Assembly: GCF_004217145.1 (NCBI RefSeq)
Contig: NZ_SHKR01000012.1
Span: 186,001-250,000, forward strand
Source: Kribbella rubisoli
GTDB lineage: Bacteria > Actinomycetota > Actinomycetes > Propionibacteriales > Kribbellaceae
Reading direction: 5' to 3'
Length of the DNA stretch: 64,000 nucleotides
Below, in pieces: positions 56,157 through 64,000 of this stretch; position 1 is the first letter of the stretch, and each line of letters starts with the position of its first letter. Under the pieces are notes generated by a model. It made no database searches. It had not been told where the DNA came from and saw only the letters and a program-made list of their open reading frames with translations. The position numbers were made by a program, and so were the translations under genes.

Positions 56157-58500
56157 CTTCGGTCACGTACTGCGAAGGTTCCGTCAGGCAGCCGCTCTCT
56201 CCCAGGAGAAACTTGCCGAGGTATCCGGCGTCAGCGTTGAAGCGATCAAGACACTCGAGGCCGGCCGCCGGCGTCATCCCCGGCCACACACGCTGAAGCT
56301 GCTGGGTGACGGTCTCGGACTGACCGACGACGAGCGAGCAGAACTGGTCGCCGTCGGCACACGGGCGCGAACCCGCAGACAGGTGCCCGAGCAACTGCCG
56401 GACGATCTACAGGACTTCTCCGGCCGCGAGCAGCAGTTGGCCGACGTCGAGAAGCTGTTCTCGTCCGGTGAGGCCGGGCAGGGCGTCGTGGTGGTTTCCG
56501 CGATCGCCGGTATGGGCGGGATCGGCAAGACTGCCCTCGGCGTACACGTTGCGCATCGATTGGCTGACCAGTTTCCAGATGGCCAGCTGTACCTGAACCT
56601 CCGGGGATTCGGGCCAGGCGAACCGATGAGCGCGGCGGAGGCGCTCAGCCGGCTGATGGACAGTCTTGGAGTGCAGGCCGACGACAGATCGTCGAGTGTG
56701 GACGAGACCGCAGCCAGATACCGCTCGGCGGTGGCCGGCCGCCGCATGTTCGTCTTCGTGGACAATGCGGCCAACGAGGCACAGGTCCTACCATTGTTGC
56801 CAGGGGCATCCACCTGCGCCGTCCTGATCACCAGCCGCCGCTCGCTGATGGGCTTGGCCGGCGCGGTTCACCTGGCCTTGGACCCGCTTCCGGAGCAGGA
56901 GGCGCTGCTGATGCTCGACCAGGTCGTCGGCGACGGACGGATCGCTGCGGATCCACCGAACTCTGCGGCCGTTGTCCGGCTGTGCGGCGGACTTCCGCTC
57001 GCCCTGCGGATCGCGGGCGCCCGGCTGGCTGCGGAACCCACCTGGAGCGTTGCGGACTTCGTGCAACGCCTGGAGTCGAGCCGACGGCGACTCGACGAGC
57101 TGGCGATCGGCGACCTCGACGTACGCACCAGCATCGAAGTCTCGCTGGCGGCAGCGGCCGAGGAACACGAACCGACGGTGGTCGCATTCCGGCTGCTCGG
57201 CCTGTACGAGGGCGAAGAACTCGACGTCCGGGTCGCCGCCCGGATCCTCGAGCTGTCGGTGCCGGAGACCGAGGCCTACCTGGAACGCCTGGTCGACCTG
57301 CACCTGCTGGAATCGCCCAGGCCGCGGCGGTACCAGCTCCACGACCTGGTCCGCGCGTACGTCCAGGAACTCCCGGCCACCGACGCAGAGCGTCGCGCTG
57401 CCAGGGACCGCGTCATGGCGCTGTACGTCGCGATGATCTGGAGGGGCAGGATGTGGCGCGGTGTCTCCGACCTGCTGTCCCACGAGTGGTTCGACGAACG
57501 GTGGCTCAGCGGAACCGAGGACCTCGGATACGAGGAGATCATGACCTGGTTGGACGCGGAGGCGGCGGAGGTTCTCGCCGCTGCCCGCCGGTTGATGGCC
57601 GGTCCGCACTCCGACCCCGCAGCCGTCGTCAGGCTCGCGGTCGGCATGGTCTTCTTCTGGGCCGACCGCGCTCGTAGCACCGAGGGCGCACAGCTGCTGG
57701 AGCTGGCGGTGACGGCGCTGCGGAGCGATCCGGACTGTGCCCCGGCCCGGGCGGAGGCAGCCGTCAGACACAACCTGGCGCGGTTCTACTCGGTGCTGTC
57801 CGACTTCGATCGGGCAGCGGTCCAGATGAAGCTCGCGGTCGAGACGTCTGCGGCGAGCGGCTATCAATGGATGCTGATGCACAGCCACATCGGTCTCGCC
57901 CAGTTCCTGGAGCGACTGGACCGGCTGGAGGAGAGCACGGCGCAGGCCCAGGCCGGACTGGAGTTCGCCCTCAGCAGCGCCGACGTGCATGCCGAGGGAG
58001 AGGCGCGATTCACCGTCGGGGTCATCGCCGGCCGGCTCGGACGGTTGGCGGAGCAGGACCGGGAATTCGAGCTGGCCGCAGAGCTGGCACGCAGGAGTGG
58101 CCCACGTGCTGTCCTCTGGATCAGCGGCAACATCGGCGAAGCCTATCGACGAGGCGGCCGGCTCGAGCAGGCGCGGAGCTGGCTGCGAGTGGGGCTGGCC
58201 GAGGTCAGGAAGTCCAGCAGCCAGTTCACGGTGGCCGAATTTCTCCAGCTCCTCGGTGCGGTCGAGGCCGAGATGGCGGCGTACGGAGCTGCGAGGGCGC
58301 ATCTCGAGGAGGGCCTGACGCTGATCGGCAACAACAGCGGCGAACTCGAGGCGAAGATCAGGCAGTCGCTGGGTGACGCGCTGAGCGGGCTCGGGGAATC
58401 CGGGCCCGCTCAGGCGCAATGGCGGCTCGCTCTGCAGCTCTACAGCCGGTACGGCCTTCCGCAGGCCGAGCAGGTCCGCCGTCTGCTCACAGCTTCTTGA
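56149..58500 (+). CDS. XRE-NB-ARC-TPR (STAND) regulator
   Basis: A 783-residue signal-transduction ATPase. It starts with an XRE helix-turn-helix (about 1-75: VLRRFRQAAALSQEKLAEVSGVSVEAI in parts), followed by an NB-ARC NTPase (about 90-390) with Walker A GMGGIGKTALG, Walker B MFVFVDNA and the LITSRR and GGLPLALRI motifs, and a C-terminal array of TPR-like helices (about 500-780). STAND proteins stay closed until a ligand binds the repeats, then oligomerise. The GTG start overlaps the SMP-30 stop by 8 bp. A DNA-binding domain fused to it implies transcription control, perhaps of carbohydrate or secondary-metabolism genes. Confidence 0.88.
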   Translation: MSDFGHVLRRFRQAAALSQEKLAEVSGVSVEAIKTLEAGRRRHPRPHTLKLLGDGLGLTDDERAELVAVGTRARTRRQVPEQLPDDLQDFSGREQQLADVEKLFSSGEAGQGVVVVSAIAGMGGIGKTALGVHVAHRLADQFPDGQLYLNLRGFGPGEPMSAAEALSRLMDSLGVQADDRSSSVDETAARYRSAVAGRRMFVFVDNAANEAQVLPLLPGASTCAVLITSRRSLMGLAGAVHLALDPLPEQEALLMLDQVVGDGRIAADPPNSAAVVRLCGGLPLALRIAGARLAAEPTWSVADFVQRLESSRRRLDELAIGDLDVRTSIEVSLAAAAEEHEPTVVAFRLLGLYEGEELDVRVAARILELSVPETEAYLERLVDLHLLESPRPRRYQLHDLVRAYVQELPATDAERRAARDRVMALYVAMIWRGRMWRGVSDLLSHEWFDERWLSGTEDLGYEEIMTWLDAEAAEVLAAARRLMAGPHSDPAAVVRLAVGMVFFWADRARSTEGAQLLELAVTALRSDPDCAPARAEAAVRHNLARFYSVLSDFDRAAVQMKLAVETSAASGYQWMLMHSHIGLAQFLERLDRLEESTAQAQAGLEFALSSADVHAEGEARFTVGVIAGRLGRLAEQDREFELAAELARRSGPRAVLWISGNIGEAYRRGGRLEQARSWLRVGLAEVRKSSSQFTVAEFLQLLGAVEAEMAAYGAARAHLEEGLTLIGNNSGELEAKIRQSLGDALSGLGESGPAQAQWRLALQLYSRYGLPQAEQVRRLLTAS

Positions 58501-59923
58501 CCTGGTCGATGATGGTGAAGATGGCTAGGAAGCCGAACGCCAGGAATGAGAAGGCCAGTACTGCGGTGCGCCAGGTGGTGATGCGGATCGCGTGCGGGAG
58601 GGCTCGCGAGTTCATCCACCAGAGCAGGCCGGAGTACACGAACATCATCGTGCCGGCGGTGCAGGCGGAGATGACCAGGAGGACCAGGGGCTGGGTCAGG
58701 CCGGCCAGGAGGACGATGATGCCGAAGGCAACTAGTCCCCAGACCAGCCAGAAGTACAGCTTGGACTCGGTGATCCTGGATTCGCGGAGGTAGCGGGCCT
58801 TGATCATGTCTGACGACAGGCGTGACGTATAGTCGACAATGCCGGTCGCGGCGGCGAACAGCGAGAACGCGCCGATCGCCCAGAACAGGTATCCGAACCA
58901 GCCGCCGACGAGGGTCTGCAGCGTCGTACCCTCGATCTTCAGGAAGCCGATGTTGTTCTTGACGTCCGGGTTCCCGAACAGGGTGGCGTGGGCAAGCATC
59001 GACGTGAACGCGATCGTGATCACGGTGATCGCCACGAACGTCGCGGCCTGCTCGATGTTCGCGAACTTCCACCAGCGCTTCCAGCGGGCCAGGTTCGCGT
59101 CGTCCGGCGTGAACGTGTACCCGTTGGCGGTCGGATCCGCCTCGGTCTCACCCGTCACCGGCGACGTCAACCGCGGTACGTGCGCGCCTTGGCCGAAGCC
59201 CTTGTCCCGGATCCAGTTGCTCTGGACAAGGTTCTGGCCGCCGCCGGCACCGGCGTACGCGATCGCACCCATCACGAGAGCGAACCCGAGCTGGTCGGCC
59301 GGGAACTGCGGATGCGTGACGGCGTCGCCGAGCGCGCCGTACGTCTTCGCGCGGATCGCGAACACCAGCGCGAGGATCACGAGCAGCGCGACCGCGGCGA
59401 TCTTCACCGCGATCAGTCGCTCGAGCACCACGTAGACGACCGGTGCGAACGTCAGGATCGCGCCGATCAGCAGCAGCATGCCGATCGCGATCCAGCGCGG
59501 ATCGCCGGCGCCGAACAGGTATGTGAGCATGCTTGCGGAGCTGGTCGCCCAGCCCGGCCACATGTTCGCGAAGTACGTCATGATCGCGAAGAACAGGCCC
59601 CAGTGCTTCCCGTACCGGTTGAAGCCGGTCAACGCTGTCTCACCAGTTGCCAGCGTGTACCGCTCGATCTCCATGTTCAGGAACCACTGGACCACTACGC
59701 CGACGACGGCGCCCCAGAGGAACACCAGGCCGACCTGGCTGGAGATGTACGGCCAGAGGATGAATTCACCCGAGGCCAGCCCCACCCCGGCGCCGACCAT
59801 GCCGGGGCCGATGATCTTCCAGGTGTTGGCGGGCGGCTCGGGAAGGTCGCGAACTTGCGGTGCGGGCAGATTCTTGGTCGGTAGTGCGAATCGTCCGTGG
59901 TCAGTCGATGTGGTGTCTGCCAT
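58487..59923 (-). CDS. Nramp-superfamily transporter lacking the canonical metal motifs
   Basis: A 478-residue membrane protein with about eleven helices and an Nramp-like start (KIIGPGMVGAGVGLASGEFI). Canonical Nramp metal transporters carry DPGN in the first helix and MPH in the sixth; here the first helix reads LASGEF and the sixth YAGAGGGQNLVQSNWIRDKG, so neither metal-binding set is present. A ~50-residue hydrophilic loop (GAHVPRLTSPVTGETEADPT) is inserted after helix six. It is probably a transporter of another cation or of a small molecule. The ATG has GAGGAG upstream. It overlaps the STAND gene end by 14 bp, convergently. Confidence 0.8.
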   Translation of the reverse strand: MADTTSTDHGRFALPTKNLPAPQVRDLPEPPANTWKIIGPGMVGAGVGLASGEFILWPYISSQVGLVFLWGAVVGVVVQWFLNMEIERYTLATGETALTGFNRYGKHWGLFFAIMTYFANMWPGWATSSASMLTYLFGAGDPRWIAIGMLLLIGAILTFAPVVYVVLERLIAVKIAAVALLVILALVFAIRAKTYGALGDAVTHPQFPADQLGFALVMGAIAYAGAGGGQNLVQSNWIRDKGFGQGAHVPRLTSPVTGETEADPTANGYTFTPDDANLARWKRWWKFANIEQAATFVAITVITIAFTSMLAHATLFGNPDVKNNIGFLKIEGTTLQTLVGGWFGYLFWAIGAFSLFAAATGIVDYTSRLSSDMIKARYLRESRITESKLYFWLVWGLVAFGIIVLLAGLTQPLVLLVISACTAGTMMFVYSGLLWWMNSRALPHAIRITTWRTAVLAFSFLAFGFLAIFTIIDQVKKL

Positions 59924-60017
59924 CAGGCTCCTCACTCTCCTCGACCCCCTGCCCCGGAGGGTAGCGAATACTGTCGACAACGGCGACCCGACACAGCCGG
60001 ATGGCAGACTGACCGGC

Positions 60018-63014
60018 ATGGGTGGGGTGACTGTTCTTGCCGCGTCGTACGCCGGTGCCGCCAGCGCGCCTGCGTACGCACGCCTGGCCGGGCTGGCTGC
60101 GGAGCTGCCGGGCGAGCTGCTCGTACGACGGGACGCCGGCTGGCCCGTTCTTGTGTACGACGAAGCCGCCGAGGCAATCGCTGCCGCTGCTGAGCTTCGT
60201 GAGGCGGCGTCGCTCGTACCGGCGGGGGAGCTGCTCCGGATCGCCCTGCACACCGCGCCGACGACCGCGCCGGCCGTCCGGCATGTCGAGCAATTGCTGG
60301 CGATCGCCAATCCGGGACAGACGTTGCTCACGGCAACGACAGCTGTCGGTGTGACCGGCGTTGCCGATCTCGGCGTACATCGGCTGCATGATCTCGGTTC
60401 GCCGGAGCGGATCCTCGAGCTGACTGAGACCAGCGAGCCGTTGCGCTCGCTCGATCGGGTGCCGAACAACCTGCCGGTGATGTTCACCAGCTTCGTCGGC
60501 CGGCAGACGCAGGTCGCCGCGCTTCGAACGCAACTCTCCGGCAGCCGCCTCGTCACGCTGACCGGTCCGGGCGGCAGTGGCAAGACTCGGCTCGCTGCCC
60601 AGACCGCGGCCCTATTGGCCGAACGCTGGCCGGACGGCGTCTGGTGGGTCGATCTGTCTGCGATGACCGAGGCCGGACAGATTCCGGAGGCCGTCGCGGG
60701 CGCGATCGGTCTGCTCGTCGAGTCTGGTGACCGCCTGCTGCTTGGTCAGTTGCGGACCAAGCGGGCGCTGATCTGCCTGGACAACTGCGAGCAGATCATC
60801 GACGGGGTCGCGGAGTTCGTCCTCGCGCTGCACACCGGTTGCCCGGAGATCTCGGTGCTGGCGACCAGCCGTGAGCCGCTCGACCTGCCGGGCGAGGCGA
60901 TCTGGCGAGTGCCTGCGCTTGCTCCATCCGAGGCGCGAGCACTGTTCCTCGAACGCGCCGGCATGGAGTTTCCTGAGTCGGACGAGGCCATCCGTTCGAT
61001 CTGCCTCCGGTTGGACGGCATCCCGCTGACGCTGGAACTGGCCGCCGCTCGGGTCCGCACCTTGACGCCCTCGCAGATCGCAGCCGGCCTGGACGATCGG
61101 TTCGGCCTGCTGACGAAGAACGTTCGAGGCGTCGCGGCGCGGCAGCAGACTCTCGCCGCGTCGATCGGCTGGAGCTACGACCTGCTCTCATCGGACGAGC
61201 GCCAAGTGTTCCGGAAGTTGGCAGTCTTCGCGGGCGGCTTCACGCTGGCCGCAGCCGCGGCGGTGTGCGACGTCGTACTCGAGGATTTTGCGCGGCTTGT
61301 CGACAAATCGCTCGTGGTGGCGGAGGGCGGGCGGTATCGCCTGCTCGAGACGATCCGTGAGTACGCCGCAGCGCGCCTGGCGGAGGCCGGCGAGACCGAC
61401 GCGACCCGCTCGCGTCACCTCGAGCACTACCTGACGGTGGCCGAGGCCGCAGAACCCCTGCTGGACGTGGATCGCGAGGCTTGGCGGGCGCGGATCGAGC
61501 CTGATCGGGAGAACTACCGGGCCGCTCTGGAGCACGGTCTGTCGGCGAACCCCGATCGTGGCCGCCGGCTGGCCGCCACCCTGCGGTGGTTGTGGAACCT
61601 GCAGGCGACGGGCAACGAGGGCATCGGCTACCTGCGCCGCGCGATCGAGCTCGCACCGGACGACCGGTCGTTGCTCCAGGCCCGTTTGCTTTACGGCTAT
61701 GCGACCGTCGCCGACACGGTCGATCCGTTCGGGTACGACGCGGCGGGTCGTGGGCTCGCGCTCGCTACCGAATTGGGTGACGACCGGTTGCGGTCGCTCT
61801 TCTTGGCGCTGGTGGCGGTCGGCGAATTCTTCACGGACTTCCAGAAGGCGTGGGATCTGACGGCCGAGGGAGTGCGGCTGGCGGGGGACAACGAGCCGGC
61901 GCGGAACGCGAACATCGCTTTGCAATGCGTCCTGCTTTCCTTGTGGGACAGGCACGACGAGCTACGGCCACTGCTGGATCGGGCGGCCGATGGCCTGATC
62001 ACCAGCGGCGAACGCGGGATTGCCTCGACTGTGTTGACCGTGTGGTCCGAGAGCCTCATGTCGACGGGCGAACCCTTGAAGGCCGTCGAGCTCGGCGAGC
62101 GCGCGCTCGCTGCGGCTGAACCGCTGGCGGACTTCCACCGGGTCGGGACCGCGCGCGGGCAGTTGGCGACGCTGCTGGTGCGGACCGGGCGGCTCGACGA
62201 GGCGCGGTCGCTGATGCAGCCGCTGCTCGACTTGGCCGAGACGGCGGGTGCCGTCGTACCGAATCTCGGGCAGGTGATGGGGCTGATCTCTTATTGGAGT
62301 GGCGAGTACGACGCTGCCGTTGAGTGGATGGCCCGCGATACGGCTGCGGATGGTCCGTTGGCGGAGACGTTCGTACCCGCGATGCTGCTGCCGTCGGTTG
62401 CGGCTGCTCGGCGTGCTGGCGGCCATGATGCGTCGGAGCTGCTCGAGCGTGCCGTCGTACTGGCTCGTCGCTACAACCTGCCGCGGATCCTTGCGGATGC
62501 GCTCGATCAGCTCGGTCGCGTCGCCATCACCGAGCAGCCGGAGAAGGCCGCCGATCTGCTGCATCAGGCGTTGACGATCCGGGTGGAGCACGGGTTGCGT
62601 ACGTACGTCATCGACAGCCTGGAATCCCTTGCCCTGTTGGCAAACCACGCCAACCGCGCCGCCGACGCCGCGCGCCTGGCCACGGCCGCGGCCGCCGCCC
62701 GCACTGCCCTCGGCCTGGCCACGCCGCCGGACCACCCCTTGCCGACCTCCGACGACCCAGCGCTGTCGGTGGACGAGGCTGTCGCCTACGCGCGCCGTAC
62801 CCGGGGAGCTCGCGGCCGACCGTCCTCCGGCTGGGCCAGCCTCACTCCGACCGAGCAGCAGGTCGTCGCGCTAGCCGTCGAAGGCCTCAGCAATCCCGAG
62901 ATCGGCGAGCGGTTGTTCATGAGCCGTGGGACGGTCAAGACCCACCTGGCGCACGTCTACGCCAAGCTCGGCGTCTCCAACCGGACCGAACTCGCCTCGC
63001 TCAAGAGGTCCTGA
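60018..63014 (+). CDS. Cyclase-like / NB-ARC / TPR / LuxR giant regulator
   Basis: A 998-residue regulator. Residues ~1-135 resemble a degenerate class III nucleotide cyclase domain (ELLRIALHTAP, ANPGQTLLTATTAV and RLHDLGSPERILEL match cyclase strands and the RLKDL end) but lack the metal-binding Asp pair, so it is likely a binding domain only. An NB-ARC ATPase follows (about 150-420; GPGGSGKTRLAAQ, LICLDNCEQ, TSREPL), then TPR-like repeats (about 480-900), and a C-terminal LuxR HTH (about 935-998: LTPTEQQVVALAVEGLSNPEI and SRGTVKTHLAHVYAKLG). The start ATG lies 7 nt after CAGACT, a near-consensus leaderless -10. Confidence 0.9.
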   Translation: MGGVTVLAASYAGAASAPAYARLAGLAAELPGELLVRRDAGWPVLVYDEAAEAIAAAAELREAASLVPAGELLRIALHTAPTTAPAVRHVEQLLAIANPGQTLLTATTAVGVTGVADLGVHRLHDLGSPERILELTETSEPLRSLDRVPNNLPVMFTSFVGRQTQVAALRTQLSGSRLVTLTGPGGSGKTRLAAQTAALLAERWPDGVWWVDLSAMTEAGQIPEAVAGAIGLLVESGDRLLLGQLRTKRALICLDNCEQIIDGVAEFVLALHTGCPEISVLATSREPLDLPGEAIWRVPALAPSEARALFLERAGMEFPESDEAIRSICLRLDGIPLTLELAAARVRTLTPSQIAAGLDDRFGLLTKNVRGVAARQQTLAASIGWSYDLLSSDERQVFRKLAVFAGGFTLAAAAAVCDVVLEDFARLVDKSLVVAEGGRYRLLETIREYAAARLAEAGETDATRSRHLEHYLTVAEAAEPLLDVDREAWRARIEPDRENYRAALEHGLSANPDRGRRLAATLRWLWNLQATGNEGIGYLRRAIELAPDDRSLLQARLLYGYATVADTVDPFGYDAAGRGLALATELGDDRLRSLFLALVAVGEFFTDFQKAWDLTAEGVRLAGDNEPARNANIALQCVLLSLWDRHDELRPLLDRAADGLITSGERGIASTVLTVWSESLMSTGEPLKAVELGERALAAAEPLADFHRVGTARGQLATLLVRTGRLDEARSLMQPLLDLAETAGAVVPNLGQVMGLISYWSGEYDAAVEWMARDTAADGPLAETFVPAMLLPSVAAARRAGGHDASELLERAVVLARRYNLPRILADALDQLGRVAITEQPEKAADLLHQALTIRVEHGLRTYVIDSLESLALLANHANRAADAARLATAAAAARTALGLATPPDHPLPTSDDPALSVDEAVAYARRTRGARGRPSSGWASLTPTEQQVVALAVEGLSNPEIGERLFMSRGTVKTHLAHVYAKLGVSNRTELASLKRS

Positions 63015-63441
63015 GCATCTCCAGCGCTTTGTCGATCCGTCGCCGGCGCGTCTCGGGCCTCTTCGCGTCGTTGATCGCGTTGACGTGCTCGCGCCGGTGG
63101 CTGTAGGCAAGCTTGTCGAACGACTCCCGCAGGCCGGCCTCCTGCAGCGCGGTCGCGAGGTCCTCGGGTACGTCGACCGTCCGCTCAGCCGTGTCCCGCA
63201 CGACTGTCACGGTCACGGCGTCACCGTCACCTTTGCCCAGCTCGCTCCGGATGCCTTTGAGAATCCCCAGCGCCATGCACCCGCCCATGGACGCGATCGA
63301 GCCCCGGTAGTCGATGCCGTCGAACGTCGCCCGTACCGGGATCCGCCCGCCCCCGCCCAGCGCGGCGATCACGTCACCCGGCACCTCTACCCAGGCTCCG
63401 CCGCCGTCGTTGACCACGATCCGCCCCTCGAACGTCTCCAC
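63001..63441 (-). CDS. DUF1905 / YdeI-type protein
   Basis: A 146-residue protein made of an N-terminal DUF1905 barrel (GAWVEVPGDVIAALGGGGRIPVRATFDG in parts) and a C-terminal YdeI/OmpD-associated helical segment (DLATALQEAGLRESFDKLAYSHRREHVNAINDAKRPETRRRRI in parts). Both modules often occur together in actinobacteria and have no established biochemical function; some homologues are annotated as bacteriocin-protection proteins. The GTG at 63441 lies 7 nt after a TAGCGT -10 box on the minus strand (63454-63449); a GTG three codons earlier would overlap that box. Convergent overlap of 14 bp with the LuxR-type gene. Confidence 0.85.
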   Translation of the reverse strand: METFEGRIVVNDGGGAWVEVPGDVIAALGGGGRIPVRATFDGIDYRGSIASMGGCMALGILKGIRSELGKGDGDAVTVTVVRDTAERTVDVPEDLATALQEAGLRESFDKLAYSHRREHVNAINDAKRPETRRRRIDKALEMLRTS

Positions 63442-63497
63442 GCGGCCCACGCTAATACGAAGGACAGCGGAAGATCACGCGTGTAGCTTGGCCAGTC

Positions 63498-64000
63498 ATG
63501 GAGACGCCCGAACTGACGCGTGCGATCGCGGCTGCGACGTCAGTCGCCTCGTCGCTCGACCTGGAAGTGACCGACGCAGTCGTTCTCCACAACTCGAACA
63601 AACTGGCGCTGCGCCTGACGCCGTGCGACGTCTTCGCCCGGGTCGCCCCCGAGGGGCAGGAGGTCGCACAGCTCGAGATCGAACTCGCTCAACGGCTCGC
63701 GGAGGTCGGATCTCCCGTGGCCGCCTTGGAGCCTCGGGTGGATCCGCTGGTGTACAAGCGTGATGGATTCGCGATCACCCTGTGGGCCTACTACGAGCCT
63801 GTGACGCCCGACGTCTCACCAGCCGATTTCGCGGCGGCGCTGGAGCAGTTGCACGTCGGCATGCGCAAGATCGACGTACCGATCCCACGCTTCACAGACC
63901 GAATCGCGGAGGCGGCAGAACTCGTTGCCAACCCGGATCTCTCACCGGCGCTCGGCGACGCGGACCGCGAATTCCTCAGCAGCAGACTGGAAAGCCTCCG
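63498..64000 (+). CDS. Phosphotransferase (APH-like), 3' end outside window
   Basis: The first 167 residues of a protein-kinase-fold phosphotransferase related to aminoglycoside/choline phosphotransferases. The N-lobe shows NKLALRLTPCDVFARVAPEG, where a Lys-type ATP contact would be expected, QEVAQLEIELAQRLAEVGSPVAALEPR, and LWAYYEP as the hinge; DFAAALEQLHVGMRKIDVPIPRF leads toward the catalytic loop, which lies beyond the window. Such proteins in actinobacteria act on diverse small molecules, so no antibiotic resistance is implied. A TAGCTT -10 box (63484-63489) lies 8 nt before the ATG. Confidence 0.75.
   Translation, partial: METPELTRAIAAATSVASSLDLEVTDAVVLHNSNKLALRLTPCDVFARVAPEGQEVAQLEIELAQRLAEVGSPVAALEPRVDPLVYKRDGFAITLWAYYEPVTPDVSPADFAAALEQLHVGMRKIDVPIPRFTDRIAEAAELVANPDLSPALGDADREFLSSRLESL

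Noticed and set aside
1..64000. tRNA, rRNA, insertion sequences, integrase attachment sites or an origin
   Set aside because: No cloverleaf ends, transposase motifs, terminal repeats of IS type or DnaA-box clusters were recognised by eye; a tRNAscan or IS search could still find something small.

Overview
This window reads as a chromosomal segment of a high-GC actinobacterium. Coding density is very high, GTG and TTG starts are common, and many genes begin 6-8 nt after a TAnnnT -10 box with no leader. Gene content (group 1h [NiFe]-hydrogenase, deoC-aldehyde dehydrogenase cluster, LpdA-type flavoprotein, many secreted cell-wall enzymes, STAND and LuxR giants) would fit a soil genus such as Kribbella or a relative in the Propionibacteriales; the genus is an inference from memory. 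I saw no rRNA, tRNA, CRISPR array, transposase or prophage gene.

Layout. 1-12.3 kb is general metabolism and regulation: the end of a xylulokinase, a two-component system, a TauE-type permease with a divergent LysR regulator, a TetR repressor with tandem operators in front of an FAD monooxygenase, aminopeptidase N, an ECF sigma factor next to a Ser/Thr kinase, and a small secreted protein. 12.3-12.6 kb is a non-coding stretch with six repeat units phased at 20 bp. 12.6-16.9 kb is a leftward unit of deoC, aldehyde dehydrogenase, a shortened aldehyde dehydrogenase homologue without the catalytic half, and an S66 peptidase. 17-24.4 kb holds a PH-like membrane protein, an esterase, a secreted zinc peptidase, a phosphohexomutase, LpdA and small genes.

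24.4-38.7 kb is the centrepiece, a complete high-affinity (group 1h) [NiFe]-hydrogenase locus. A leftward operon encodes small and large subunits, a NifU/Rieske-like iron-sulphur protein, four or five proteins of unknown function, a maturation protease, a second HypC-like chaperone and a 33-residue membrane peptide. A rightward arm gives an HTH regulator and hypF-hypC-hypD-hypE, and hypA-hypB run back against hypE. Together they should build, mature and wire an enzyme that oxidises trace H2 into the respiratory chain. The hhyS promoter carries a perfect 16-bp palindrome.

39-49 kb is an export and cell-wall block: a 1,368-residue subtilase, a PGRP amidase translationally coupled to a SpoIID/LytB protein, and a GH76 alpha-mannanase whose promoter overlaps a LacI-type operator and is bracketed by a 14-bp inverted repeat. 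49-52 kb carries a membrane-anchored cyclophilin and the biotin-carboxylase subunit of an acyl-CoA carboxylase. 52.3-58.5 kb has an Lrp regulator, two closely related SMP-30 lactonases separated by a membrane-anchored binding protein, and an XRE-NB-ARC-TPR regulator overlapping the second lactonase. 58.5-64 kb holds an Nramp-like transporter without the metal motifs, a cyclase-NB-ARC-TPR-LuxR regulator, a DUF1905 protein and the start of a phosphotransferase.
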